Of a stretch of 64,000 nt of DNA, positions 1-12,024 are shown piece after piece. The notes beneath the pieces were generated by a model. That model was not told the DNA's origin. It did not search any database and was given only the letters and a program-made list of their open reading frames with translations. Within the stretch, counting starts at the first letter, position 1, and each line of letters opens with the position of its first letter. Made by a program: the position numbers and the translations under genes. The stretch spans positions 124,001 through 188,000 of the forward strand of contig JALJCO010012637.1 in assembly GCA_023101725.1 (NCBI GenBank), read 5' to 3'. This DNA comes from Atherinomorus stipes. Taxonomy: Eukaryota > Chordata > Actinopteri > Atheriniformes > Atherinidae.

Positions 1-202
1 TGAAAATATGAGTATCTTAAGGCTAAAGTATTCTTGCTGTAAGCATGACATCACAACTTTCTTGCATATTTTGCATTTGTTTGTGCTCGTCCCCAAAACG
101 TCCTTGACGTTTCGTATTCACGAGCTGCAATGTATAAGTAAGCACTAACTAGGGGCAGTGTATGGACCGATTTCACCAAACGGAAGTTTAGAGGTTCAAC
201 AT
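1..202. other. Gene-free stretch
   Basis: AT-rich sequence with no supported gene or recognisable repeat. Confidence 0.6.
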
Positions 203-757
203 TAAAAGGTACAATATGTAAGAATTACTGACATCTAGTGGTAAAGATGGGTATTTGAAGGAAAAGATGTTTTCTTTCAAACGACTTCATATACAAAGCA
301 CTGTTGTGAATGTACGGTGGCTGTTTAGTGGCCAAAATTCTCCCAGACATAAAGATGTTTTCATCTGCGAGTGGATCCAGTGTTCTCAGATGTACACTGT
401 AGCTATGACTGTACTATGAGTAACTACTTTTTAAAAAAATATCTTTTAAGGCATTACTTATCCCAAACAGTGCTTTAACTCCCATTAAACAAAGCTGGTA
501 CAGCAATTTTAAAGTTCAGAGGGTTCACTCACATTGTTTTGTCCATTCAGGGACACTGTAGTAAAAATGGTGGAACAAATATGGCAGCCTCCATTTGTGC
601 ACCCCCCCAGCAGGTACATATAAATGACTCATTCTAAGAAAATAAACATATAACAGCTGTTGTAGTGCAGCAATTACACATCAATAGAAACACTGATTTG
701 AATTATAGAGCACATTTTTCTGCCAATGACCTTTGATTTTTACAAACAGTACCTTTA
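203..757. mobile_element. TTAA-flanked MITE, family 1 (ends AGGTACARTATGTAA), copy 1
   Basis: The element opens with AAAGGTACAATATGTAAG and closes with the inverted form ACAAACAGTACCTTTAA. Two further copies are in the window: 12668-13206 and a left-truncated one at 36950-37390. All share the internal segment GAATTACTGA...CTAGTGGTAAAGATGGG or the downstream GGTGGAACAAATATGGCAGC. There is no coding capacity. TTAA at both ends suggests mobilisation by a TTAA-specific transposase (piggyBac- or Kolobok-type). Confidence 0.75.
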
Positions 758-3344
758 AAAAAAGAAAGTTTTGAAGACAAGCTCAATGACCAAGTTAGAA
801 ATGATCTGCATTTTTATGATGCATCGTTGCGGCTGCACGGTGACAAATATGCTTATCAACAGTTGGAGAGAGATTAGAGCTATTGTAGAGGTTGACATGG
901 AGACGTGGAAAAAAGATGTGGAAACTGGTCCAAGACCATCAGGTCTGTGAACAAAGGGGGAGAGATGATGAGAAACAGAGTAGGGACAGTGCTGATGTGG
1001 TGCTTTGTCCACCAGTTATCAGACGACTGCATTGGCTCAGCAATTCATAAACCACTGATCTACTGAGACTAAGAAGTATTTTATGTACTACAGCTTCTTT
1101 ACAGCTATTACTCATAACGGCTCTACAAATTACAACAAGAGTGAGCTGATATTCAAAATGTGTTTCTTGTTTTGTTTACACCTAACAACTCCAGCAACTC
1201 TAACCAGTTTGGTCTATCTGGTGTGCCCCCCAGTAGTATCCTCTGGTAAGAAGCACAGTAGGTTACAAGCATATTGTCAGCCTTAGAGAAGCGGTCTCTC
1301 AAAAGGATGGGCAGGAGGTTCAGCAGTCTGCAGAACAATGTCCAGATAAATTGTTTTGCTATTTCAGGATAATATTCTTGAACATAAAATTGTGAAGACT
1401 GACTTTTCCATCATCGAAAAGACACATTTGAGACATCTGTGTGCAAGGGACTTGGCTGGAAATCAGTAGATCTTGATTCTGTCATGTAAATTACTGCATG
1501 GACTTCCAAAAATCATCGTCTGTGGACTCAGTTCGTTGTATCCTCCACAGATGGAGGTCAAAGCTCTGTCATGGAAACAAAGAAGCCATGTGTGAACATG
1601 ACCCTGGATTATTAAGCAGCTATGTCTCCAATCGGACAAGAATGGAACAACGTTCCTTTCCCAAAGGTCTCAGTTTCCTGATAAGAAGAGGTAATATGGT
1701 CATGCACCAACCTGACTTCAAATTCGAAGTGAGCCAATGAAATGTGTGTTTTTATGTTCTGTTATGAAGAAAATGTTGCTTTATGAGAATAGCAAATCAT
1801 TGCATTTAGCTTTTCTTTACATTTTTACTTAGCATCTCTACTTACATGGAGTTCGAGTTGTAAACACGCCTTGTCATTTGAGGTAAAGCATCCCAGAAGC
1901 TGGTTGTTAAATAGATAACATCAAGCGGGTTTCTTTGTATTTGCATTTGTGTCTGCTTTAAAAGCAGACTGATGAGGATTTCAGCTTTCTCCCCAGCAGT
2001 GCTGATGTTTACCATGTCAGAGATAAGCTTGCAAAAGTGTTTACCTGGCAACTAAAATGGCTGGAATTCTGACTTAATCAGGTTACAATGAAAACAGGGG
2101 CATGCATGTTGATGCACTGCAGCCGGCCGTACGCTGTGGCTATCTGGAGCGTCCTCCTGATGAGACTAGCAGCTGTTGTTTCTCCTCTTTGACTCCCCGT
2201 GGCTTAAACCCAGCAGGAGTCACACCACCACCACATCAAAGGCCACGCTCAGACACACTTTAATCTACTGTAAAGGATTCTCCGAGTGACCTCTGCCCAG
2301 ACTGCTTTTAAAAGCTGTTGTATACGTTTGCCCTTTTCAGACACTCAACTGGTCCGATTGTGGTTTAAGCTAGCACAAAAGAGCATTAAAACGTGGATCT
2401 GAAAAGTACTCGTGTCCCATTAATTCACATCATGCAGTCACGTGCAGAACTGTTTGGCCTCAGCTTTTGAAATCATCCTGCACCTGCACGGTTTGTTACA
2501 GCTCCAGATTTGGGAAGAAAAATGATGCTGTGGCTTTATTTTTTTAAAAAAGAAGATATTCCTTTGAATTTCTGCTTCAATCTAAATAACTCAAAGTGAC
2601 AAATTGTTGCAAACTGAGGCAACAGCTCGACTGTTTAAGATGAGAGGCACAAAATTGATGGTTAAACCTTCAGAAGCAGCTGGTTAAGGGGAGGAAATTC
2701 TCCTCACCTCTTCTGTGGAACTGCTGGGCCAGATTCACTGATGACTTCCAGACCAGAATTTCTTAGTTGACAGCCATGAATGATCTGGAGCACATTCAGT
2801 TCCCACATGAGTCGGGACAGCGACCTGTTCTCTGGTTGATCTTACAAGTTGCTGTATGACTGTGCATGTGAGGAGGGAAATACTTTGCATTGCTTGTGTG
2901 TTTTCTTGGAGCTCTTTTGTTTTTCCAGCTTCTGAATACTTCTGAATATAACAGCTGGCACCTTTTTATGTTATCTTTAGTGCTTTTTTGGGCCAATAAA
3001 GTACTTGCATCCCCTGAGTTTGCAAATTGAAAAAGAAAAAAAAAAAGGTTTAGTGGTGTAAAACACATTCAGGTTTATACAGTAAGCGAAGTTGATCAGC
3101 AGGGTCACCTGCACAGATTAAACTGGCCATTTATAGTTGACCATAATTTTTGTCCCAGTATACATGGATGGGAGGGGGATTGAGTTATTGGTTATGTTCA
3201 CTGCCTTGGATGTGAAAAAAAAAAAAAAAAACTTCTAAATTTCTCTGTGGAGGATCATAAAACATTCAATTCTTGCTAAATTCACTACAAATGTCTTTAA
3301 GTTACTTTAATGGTGTTTTTGTCAGCTGATGATGAGCTTATTAT
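758..3344. other. Gene-free stretch
   Basis: Only short chance open frames on both strands, with no homology I recognise and no splice-bounded exon. A poly(A) tract lies at about 3213-3230. Nothing else can be supported. Confidence 0.5.
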
Positions 3345-3496
3345 CGTTTTTTTGTTTTGGGCCTGTGGCCTTTTGGTGTGAGGAAGGGGAGAGAGAGGGG
3401 GAGGACATGAGAGGGCGGCCGGGGCCGGGCCGCTGCCTGGGACTGTGCCTCTGTTCATGGGGCGGCTGCTCAACCAACTGAGCTAATCACCGCCCC
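3345..3496 (-). mobile_element. tRNA-derived SINE
   Basis: Read on the minus strand, this begins GGGGCGGTGATTAGCTCAGT, which carries a Pol III A box (TTAGCTCAGTTGG). It continues through a GC-rich middle (GCGGCCCGGCCCCGGCC) in the place where the B box would lie, then a CTCTCTCT-rich stretch, and ends in an A-rich tail. This order matches a common teleost SINE type. The B box is degenerate, so the copy is probably old and not transcribed. Confidence 0.7.
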
Positions 3497-3967
3497 TAAA
3501 ATCAGGATTTTATAGAACAAAGTGACTCGAGAAAAGGTAAAGTGGTCTTAGCCTCAATTTCAGAAGGAATTTTCCATCTGACAAAAGAGATTGATGACAT
3601 TTTTTTAATGAAAGCAGGTCTGTTGGGAATTCAGATGTATTAATAAACCAGTTTGTTTGGAAGTTTGGAGGATGAGCTGCTGACACACCACTGCTCTCAT
3701 GTGCAGAAGGGCTGTTAGACTCAATCCCACAAGAACTGCAGTCCTGCATGTTTTCAATGTTTCCCTGCTCGAACGATAGTTTGATTAACATGTGTTGGAG
3801 CAGGGAAATAATGAAACAGTGTGTTGGAGTTAGCTGGGTATATTAGTGTAGTTTTCAGAGTTTCATTTGACCCCTTCGACAGCCCCACCCAACGGTAACT
3901 AAGGAGAGGACTTTCTGGCAAATTTCACTTCCATAGATGGGGCACAGACGAGATTTTCAAGTTTGAT
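3497..3967. other. Gene-free stretch
   Basis: No supported gene. The minus-strand frame at 3510-3791 looks like chance. Confidence 0.5.
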
Positions 3968-4180
3968 CAGAGGTGTCAAAAACTGGGTAGAAGTAGAAAG
4001 TAGAAACCCTGTTAGGCAGTTTTTCCAACCAATCACTGAACCAGCTGGTTTTAATTAGCTCCTCTCCCAGGTAGATGAGCTCGTTAGTGAAAACAGCTGT
4101 TCTAAATGTACTGGCAGATCCAACAACATGGCAGGATTTGTACTTGAAAACTATTTTTACTTCTACTTTTGACACCTCTG
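3968..4180. mobile_element. hAT-like MITE with 8-bp target duplication
   Basis: The left end CAGAGGTGTCAAAAACTGG and the right end TACTTTTGACACCTCTG are inverted repeats. The flanks AGTTTGAT (3960-3967) and AGTCTAAT (4181-4188) agree at six of eight positions, as expected for an old hAT 8-bp duplication. The core (TAGATGAG, AACA-CTGTTCTAAAT, ACATGGCAGGATTT) recurs at 38989-39169. Confidence 0.7.
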
Positions 4181-4266
4181 AGTCTAATGACAGATATCGA
4201 GAATATTTAGGTGATGTTGTATTTTTTGCCTTCTCAAAACCCCCAAAACACAAGTGGAGAGATGTG

Positions 4267-4329
4267 GAATATGAATTAAACGGTAAGGAATATGGATTTA
4301 ACAGTGTGGAATATGGATTAAACGGCGTG
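4267..4329 (+). repeat. Three tandem 21-bp units
   Basis: Three consecutive 21-base units each start GAATATG. As codons they would read EYELNGK, EYGFNSV and EYGLNGV. They lie in a 91-codon open frame (4075-4350) that also covers the neighbouring MITE, so the frame itself is not good evidence of a gene. Confidence 0.75.
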
Positions 4330-4330
4330 G

Positions 4331-6209
4331 AAGACCTCACTCGCAGCTGAATTAGGCCTAGCATGGAGCTGAACAAACTGTTTGTTCCAAGGCAAGATGC
4401 TAATGCCAACTAGCAGAGTTGTTAGCTACAAGACAGCGGTATAATATTATGTAAAAGCTACTGTTTTAACATGGAATACGGCAGCTATGTGTCAAATATA
4501 CCAGATAAACACTAGTAAGTGACGTTGGTTGCCAAATGGAGATGAATGTAACACAGTCCTCTCTATAAGTTTCTCAGTCCAGTATCTGATATCCCGATCA
4601 GATCCAATGTATTGATCAAACCCGTGATGTGGGAACAACATCCTGGTTTGCTAGAACCCAAAGGAAAAACATCCAGCAACAGGCTAAAACACGTCAGATA
4701 CCTAAAACTTTTTTGGGGTATCTGACATGTTACAAAACAAAATTTGTATGATTTTGGATGGATTAATATGTTTACATGTTTTTTAAAACTGTTTTTAGAC
4801 TACAATAGTTTTTTTCTAAGTCTTTCTTTTCACCATAACATCCATTTTAAATTGCTGAAACTTTGTATGAGCGGAAATGACAACTTTCCACTTCTGGCTT
4901 TTCTGCAGAAACCACGCCCACTTCCATTTTCCGACCAATCATACAATAGATGGGGGACATCAATTTCATCCAAAATGCTGAGGGTAGGTTGCATGAACTA
5001 AACCAGGGGAAACAATTTTTTAAAAATAGGCAATGAGAGAGAAAACAAATTCCTGTTCTTGCAGAGTTTTTACTGCTAAGCAACTATTTCTAGTAAATGT
5101 TTGCAAACTCGGCTTCTGCTCTGATAAAGCTGAGCTGCTATGGCGACTGACTGTGACCACTTGAAGAACAAAGCAGTAACTCAGAGAAATATAAACCTTG
5201 TCTGGTTAAGAGTAAGCCAGAGAGAGAAATGATACTTCATAATCTTGATGTATTACTGTATGCATTAACTGTTGTTTGCAACCTGAAAATATTTGAACAC
5301 AGCAGAATAGGAAAAAAGGGGGAACAAAAACAGGTTGTTTCTAAGGAGGAAAATACTCTGGTATAAACTAATTAGGCATTTTTAGCCATGAAGACTTTTT
5401 AGGTTCATTTCAGCAATAACAAAGAGCCTGTTAGTTTTTCCTGGTTGTGACGTTGTCGTGTTGTCAGGCTAACTAAGCAGAATGGGTCAAAACATCAACA
5501 TGAGAGTAACAGTGAGAGCAATTTTTGCCACATTTCTTGTTTTTGCCTGAACAGATGATCACAGGTGACACTATTTTCCATTTTACCCTCATCTCTTCAC
5601 TGTACCTGCTGTACTATACCTGGAAATACAAGTCACAGGGTTCGATAGGTACCAGCATCGAGAGACAATAGTAGCAGCGGGTCACTTTTGCAGCGCCAGA
5701 CAGCAGAACGACAGAGGGGAGATAAGAAGCAAAACGCGAGAACAACATCCTGCCTGGTGACAGAGGAGTAACACAGGACAGCTTCTCCATTTAGACACAA
5801 TGAAGTCACATGTAGATTGTACTTATGTGGGTGTGTGTTGAACACTCTGTCCTTAGGGAGCTTATTGTTGTTAGACACCAGCCAAATACAAGTGGTGTGC
5901 CCTATTGTAAGAACTGGAGGCATTCATAATGTGATGTAAGCTGCTTTTTAAACAGACTGCAGCTAAAATCAGCAGACGAGGTTAGAGGTTGATATCTGGC
6001 TGAATAAGGTTGTGCTGAAGGGAGGATTCTGAAGCAATGCAGAAACATGTGTTTATTGGTAACATGGGATTAGCTAATAGATGATGTGGAACCACCAGCC
6101 ACTGCAGGAAAACTTTTTTTTCTTTTTAGATACAGATTTCTAGAAAAACATTAGACCTGAAAGTCTGAAACCATTAGAACAGATTCAGTTTTACATTTGT
6201 TTTTATTCC
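4331..6209. other. Gene-free stretch
   Basis: No supported gene. The sequence around 4575-4640 (TATCTGATATCCCGATC) resembles a widespread GATATC-rich hAT-type fragment, but no ends can be defined. The rest shows nothing recognisable. Confidence 0.45.
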
Positions 6210-6768
6210 ACATATACACCAGCCACTCCAGGTACACCAATGCAGTTGTACTAGCACAAATATTTAAGTTCAATCTGAGCATCAGAAAGAGGAAGACAGA
6301 TGACTTAAGTGGCTTTGAACGTTACATGGTTGTTGTTCTGAGGCTGTTTCTTAATATGCGTACTTACATACTTGTGTTCTTGTGTACTTTTTGTCATCAG
6401 TAGAGGTCCAAGTACTGTTCCAATTCAAAGACAGCATCAAGACAAGAACGCTCCACATTCCCAGAGGTGTACTTGCTCCGCCCACTTTTCCAAGGCTGCA
6501 TTGGAGGTGACTTTTATGGCACCCTTATATCCCATATAAGGCATGGCGGTGTAACAATGGTGGAGGAGAAGAGTCATAGCTATAAGAGCTGAAAATACTC
6601 TATTTTATGTAACGTTGGTTTTAATAACTTTTCTGCAACAAAGTTGTTTAACTTCAGTTTCTTAGTGGTTTTATGAAGTTTAAACCGTTAATAAAAGTGA
6701 CTTTAGCAGTTTAAGAAATGGGAGCTGAACAGCTAACAGTAGCTAACAAGTGCTCAGATTAACTGGAC

Positions 6769-7019
6769 CTAAAGGATAACTTTTCTTTTTTTTCCAACCT
6801 GGACCTTATTTCTAGGAGTTTATACGTGCATTTACTCACCGGTAAAATTTCTGTATCACTTTGACTCCTTCGGAAGATATTACATTGAGTCACCCTTCTG
6901 CGTTCATCCATATAATAGCAGACCCGTTGGGGCAGCCTCTCTATAAGGCATTATCTGCAGCAAAACTCCTTGATTTTCACCAATAATTTAAGGAAAATGA
7001 GCGAACGAATGAGTCCTAC
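6769..7019 (+). mobile_element. Half copy of a TTAA-type foldback MITE (family 2, AGGATAAC)
   Basis: It starts AAAGGATAACTTTTC and continues ACCTGGACCTTATTTCTAG. It matches the left arm of the complete palindromic copy at 32828-33480. The right arm is missing: the sequence stops abruptly at a 24-bp direct repeat. Confidence 0.7.
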
Positions 7020-7044
7020 AGTAGGGTTTCCAGAGAATGATCAG

Positions 7045-7680
7045 CTTTCCATCACACGCATCCAAGTACCTCCACAGCGTGGCTGGCAAGAAAGGGTCTA
7101 AAAGAAGAAAAACTAATGACATGGCCTCCTTATTCACCTGATCTGAACCCCCATAGAGAACCTGTGGTCCCTCATCAAATATGAAATTTACAAGGAGGGA
7201 AAACAGTCCACCTCTCTGAACAGTGTCTGGGAGGCTGTGGTTGCTCCATCTGGTGCACGCAATGTTGATGGTGAACAGATCAAAACACGGACAGGATCCA
7301 TGGATGGCAGCTTTTGAGTGTCTTTGCAAAGAAAGGTGGCTATATTGGTCACTGATTTGTTTTTGTTTTGTTTTTTGAATGTCAGAAATGTATATTTGTG
7401 AATGTTGAGCTGTTATATTGGTTTCCCTGGTGAAAATAAATAATTGAAATGGATATATATTTGTTTATTGTTAAGTTGCCTAATAATTCTGTTTGCCTAA
7501 TACACCTGATATAGGGTGTTGTCATTAGAGCACACCCCTTCTCATTACAGAGATGCACATCACCTGATATGCTTAATTGGTAGTAGGCTTTCGGCCTATA
7601 CAGCTCGGAGTAAGACAACAAGCATAAAGAGGAGGATGTGGTCAAAACACTCATTTGCCTAATAATTCTGCACATCCTCT
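7045..7680 (+). mobile_element. Truncated Tc1/mariner-type element, transposase C-terminus
   Basis: The plus strand encodes WPPYSPDLNP near 7128, the signature just before the third catalytic residue of Tc1/mariner transposases. An extra base after it breaks the frame before ENLWSLIKYEIYKEGK. The piece ends with TTGCCTAATAATTCTGCAC (about 7655-7675), which looks like its terminal repeat; part of this motif recurs at about 7477. The left end is missing, and a 24-bp direct repeat borders both sides. Confidence 0.7.
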
Positions 7681-8512
7681 GTAGGGTTTCCAGAGAATGA
7701 TCAGAAGAAGCAAAATCACTCGTGAAATTGTCTGGACCAAAAATGTCTTGTTGGGGGGGTCTGAGGAGAAAAGGCAGGCTGGCTGGAAATGACAGAAAAG
7801 CAAAAGGAACTTAACTAAGGCAGAATACCATCTCTGAATGCTTGGAGAAGATGAGCTGCAGCAGAAGACCACATCAGTGCCAATCTTGTCAGCTAAGAGC
7901 AGGAAACAATTCACACAGACTCACCAGAACTGGACAATAGAAGATAGAGAAACGTTGCTGGTCTGATGAGTCTCCATTACAGCTCCACATTTAGATGCTA
8001 GGCTCAGGATTTGGTGGAAACGTCATGAAAGCATGGATCCATCCTGTATCTCCAGTGGTGGTGTAACAGTGTGGGGGGATATTTTTGTGGTACACTTTGA
8101 GACCTCATGATACCAACAAGGCATCATTTAACCGCCACAGCATACCTGAGTATTGTTGTTGACCATGTTAACCCTTTATGACCAGTGGAGCATCTTCTGA
8201 TGGCTACTTCCAGCAGGATAATGCACCATGTCACAAAGCTCACATCGTCTCCAACAAGACAATGAGTTCACTGTACTCCAACGTTCTTCACGGTCACCAG
8301 ATCTAAATCCAACAGAGCAACTTTGGGATGTGGTGGAACAGGAGATTCCCATCGTGGATGTGTAGCAACTGCATGACGCTATCATGTCAATATGTTTCCA
8401 ACAGATCGTTAAATCTATGCCACCAAGAATTAAGACAGTTCTGAAGGCAAAAGGAGTCTGAAGCAGTTCTAATAAGGTGGATCTGATAAAGTGGCCAGTT
8501 TGAGTAGTTTTT

Positions 8513-10886
8513 TTTCATCATAAAAAATTAATTTAATAAATTAAGTTATTTGAAGTTTTTAGTTCCAAAGTTGTCAAATAATCACAGGAAACCCTCTGCA
8601 CATGGAAGCAGCAGAAAAACTAAGATCAAACGGTTCAATATCCAGCAGGCCGAAGCCAGCTGCAGGCACATGTTCATCCCAGACTTTAACCCTTCTTTGA
8701 TGACACATCTCATCATGTGACTGGGTTAAAGCACATTATCTGTTTCCCTCTCGCACTCTGAGCTGATATTGAATGTTGGGTAACATCCAGTCGATGTCAT
8801 CTGCTACTGATGTGATGGAGGCTTCAGTACCAACGCAGACTCTAAACCCTGCAATGAAATGTGATTTTCGAGGCGGCTTTTCAACTTTATCAAAATCCAG
8901 TTGCTCTCCTCAGATTCCCAGAGAGGCCAACCCTGAAGCATTTTCATCAGTTTGGATTTGACATGAGTTCCTCTGACCCAACACAGGCTCAAGGCTGTTT
9001 CACACACCTCCTATGAAGAAAACACTGCTTCTTTTTTATTTATTATCATGACTATTTCTGTATTATTCTTTATCAGATGGCAAAATACCAGAAAAAGGCA
9101 AAACAAAGAGGGAAAAAAAAGACTGTTTGAGTGTTTCCTTGCTTCATTTCAAAGACAAAAAGAGCAAAATAAACCCATCGGGCTGATCTCAGAGTAGGCA
9201 TAGAACAGTATGCTCTCTTCTTCCTGCCAAACTATCACCAAACAACAGCAGCTGTGTGCACAGTGAATCCAATAACACTAATATGACGACATGGAAGACA
9301 CCAACGCTCGGTCTTAACCTCAAGTACAAACCAGCGTTTGACTTGGCCGTGCTTTTTGGCTTTTACTTGACATATTTCCAAAAGCCAACTCACAAGATAG
9401 ACTTTTTACTGCTAATGTGCTCGTATCCTCTCACCTACTAGCATGCAGTGCTGAAAATGGCTTGTGAGGATCTCAGCTAACTTATTGTAAGTTAAAGTGG
9501 GACCTCTGTGTGTATTCAGATCGCTTTGTTTATCCAGGTTGGATCAGAAATCACTTTCATTGCCTCATGAAAATGACGCACAGCCAGACGGGACATCCGT
9601 CACCTCGGCTTGTCGGCGATGCCCCTGCGACTGAGGATAAAGCTTCCTCTCCGTCTTGGTCTGTCGGAGGGAAAAGCCTCTGCTGACTCAGAGAGGGGGG
9701 AGGCAAAGCCAGACATCCCCTCCCCAGACTTTAATTAAAACCATCAGCAAAGATTGAGATCTGCTGTTACACAACACTTGCGTAATGTGCAACATTTATA
9801 TGCAATAAAGGGGCACCATAGACCTTGCAGGTTTTTAGTTTTACAAAACTCTGATGGAGATGATTAAAAACAGGAGTTTTTTGGGTCAACTAGAGGAAAA
9901 AAGTATTTATTTCTGCTTCATTCTTGCCCCAAACTTAATAACATGAGATTAACCTTCATTTGTTTTCAGTTAAACAAATAAAATGTGGAAGAAAGATGTT
10001 TAATCTGATATATGGCTTAATTAAGACAGCAGCCTAACTGCGGCTTCTCCAATATCAGCAACTTTACTGGGGGGTCGATGAGGCGTCCTCGACTCAGAGC
10101 AATGGGGGTAAAACAACATTTGAACCTCCACTGAGCTCCTTGATCCTATGGGCCAGTCAGACAGGAAGTAGTTTAATCAAAGGAGCTGCCTTGTTTTGTC
10201 TGATGGAGGAGAGAGAGGGGAGAGTAATGCATCCAGCAGCTGCTGCAGCAGGATCGCTGCCATGCTAACAAGCATAACCTCAACAGCTGGGTAAAAGAGA
10301 AAAAGAGCTAAATGAAAAGGAATCCGCTCACTCCGGAAAATACAAACACAACAGCAGTTGACCTATGGCTAAGCCACGCCCCCTCCACTCACTCGGACAA
10401 ACAATCAACATTCGGTGACAGGCGCTATGTGACGTCTCGGGAGATGACAGCTGTCAACACGGACAGCAGATGCGGGATCAGACAGAGATCATGCCAAGAT
10501 AAATAAAAAAACATTTTAAAAAAATTGTTCATGAGTCTAAAAACTGGGAGTTGAAATCAAACCTGTGAATCTCTGGAATGCGACTAGTGTGCGTGCCCTC
10601 AGTTTCTTGCACAAACTACTGCACGGCTGCCGGTGTTGTGCCAAAATGTGATCGTCTGCCAAAAACTGATTAAACAGGCACGGGAGCAGAGTAGAATCTG
10701 GCGTGTCGTTATTGATGTTACTACACCACAGCTATCGCTGACCTCTTATGTACCATTACTAAAGTACAAAAACTAGCATGTTTAGCTAACATTAGCTAAT
10801 TTAAACTAACGTTAGCGATGTTAAAGATATGTTCATATTTCTTTACAGTAAAGTGACATGTTGCCTCAAAAACGATGTTGCCTTAC
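8513..10886. other. Gene-free stretch
   Basis: Short chance frames only. A GC-richer patch at about 9590-9720 has no recognisable feature. I looked on the minus strand here for a second exon of the THAP gene (a CxHF-type start after AG) and found none. Confidence 0.45.
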
Positions 10887-11087
10887 CTCAGAACAGATAT
10901 AGATATCCTTGTTAATTTTATCTACGTTCAGTCGATGTTGTGGTCTGCCACATAACTTTATCCAAAGCAGACACTTTTCTCGCTTGAGATGTGGCTTGGG
11001 ATAGAGCAAAAAATACACCCCGTCGCCCAGCCTCTCAGGATACCTAGCGTTGGAGTTGCATGCACCCCATGCACACCGTTTGACCAT
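10887..11087 (-). CDS. THAP-domain zinc-finger exon, isolated first exon
   Basis: Sixty-seven codons from ATG (11087) read MVKRCAWGACNSNARYPERL, then a stretch ending in DIYICSE. This is the N-terminal THAP zinc finger, a sequence-specific DNA-binding module: C5-x4-C10, the conserved P30, W42 in LLWIKLCGR, and C65. The closing His (usually CxxHF) is not encoded here. The frame instead meets a clear splice donor, GAG|GTAAGG, just where THAP genes often break, so the His would come from the next exon. I cannot find that exon in the window. The longer open frame starting at 11162 adds only a poly-Phe run from a poly(T) tract, so I chose the internal ATG. It may be a remnant of a THAP gene, or of a P-element-like transposon that carries one. 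Confidence 0.75.
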
Positions 11088-11439
11088 TTTAAACTTAAAA
11101 AAAAACCACACAAAGACAAATAAAAAGAAAAAAAAAAAAGGTCTAACTTCAATGCATTTCAATGGATGTTCATGCAGAGAATGTCAGAGTGTATTGGGTT
11201 AGCTGTGCGCACTGTGATTGGCTCATTGCGTTTGATGGCGTGGTTTAGTCATAGGTCAGTTATATCCTCTTAATCATTGAAGGCCCACATACATTCTGGG
11301 GATCACAGATTGAGCAACTTATTTATAATTTTATCTATAATAGCTCATATTCATCACTATGTCTGCATACTATTACCACTGTCCACCAGTTTTAGGGGGA
11401 AAAAAGATGTCCAATTCTTGTCTAGAAGATTCTAGCAGC
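11088..11439. other. Flank of the THAP exon
   Basis: A poly(A) tract on the plus strand lies at about 11096-11140, just upstream of the THAP ATG. No promoter can be identified. Confidence 0.4.
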
Positions 11440-11850
11440 TCAGAAGTCCTGGATCATCTTTGTTGTGTTCTGTAGTTCATGATGCACCAAATGCTTCAAC
11501 TGGTGAAAGGTCTGGTAGGCTGGCAGGTAAATCCAGCACCTGGACTCTTGTAGCCATGCTGCGGTAACAGTTGCATTGTGTGGTTTAACATTGTTCAAAA
11601 TATACAGAGGAGGCTTGATGCATGATGGAGCCTTTGATGTGCAGGTTTCCAGCTCTACAGGCACTAATTCAAACCCGGACCATCAGAAATGTGGGCTGTT
11701 AAACTGATGTCAGATAGCAAGGTAGACAAGGTATGATTTCCAAATGTCAGACCATTTTAAAGTGGCTTTGGCCCAGACAAGATGGCAGTGGTCCAGTCCA
11801 TGTTCTCATATGGCTTTTTCTTTCCATGAAGGAGCACTAATCTGCATTTG
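11440..11850. mobile_element. Decayed interspersed repeat, probably DNA-transposon-derived
   Basis: The order of segments here (ATGATGCACCAAATG, GTGAAAGGTCTGG, AGCCATGCTG, GTGTGGTTTAACATTG, TTTGGCCCAGACAAGATGG) matches a widespread fish interspersed repeat as I remember it. I cannot name its class with certainty, no ends are visible, and there is no open transposase. Confidence 0.4.
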
Positions 11851-12024
11851 GGTCATTGACATGACGTGTATATTTTTGTGTCAGAGTGTATCATTGCTTT
11901 TTTAAAAAAATCTAATAAATCCATTACATGCATCATTTTATTCTATAAAAATGTTCTAGTTTCATACATTTTTAGCACATTCCAATATTTTTTTTTTATG
12001 TTTTGACATCACAAACCCCTAAAA

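Larger units (their letters stand above)
6210..8512 (+). mobile_element. Broken Tc1-like transposon carrying later insertions
   Basis: The left part (about 6210-6350) contains a degraded end related to CACCGGCCACTTTATTAGG and then the Tc1 leader GAGCATCAGAAAGAGG...GACTTAAGTGGCTTTGAACG. The right part (7681-8512) resumes at GGGTTTCCAGAGAATGATC, runs through GATGGCTACTTCCAGCAGG, which encodes DGYFQQDNAPCHK with the second catalytic Asp of Tc1 transposases, and ends at ATAAAGTGGCCAGT. About 1.3 kb of other elements separates the halves. Stops and frameshifts are frequent, so the transposase is dead. The compact copy at 13552-14368 belongs to the same family. Confidence 0.8.

Noticed and set aside
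10958..11162. Longer minus-strand frames starting in the poly(T) tract upstream of the THAP exon
   Set aside because: One is a different frame, and the other only adds poly-Phe from a homopolymer; the internal ATG at 11087 fits THAP proteins.
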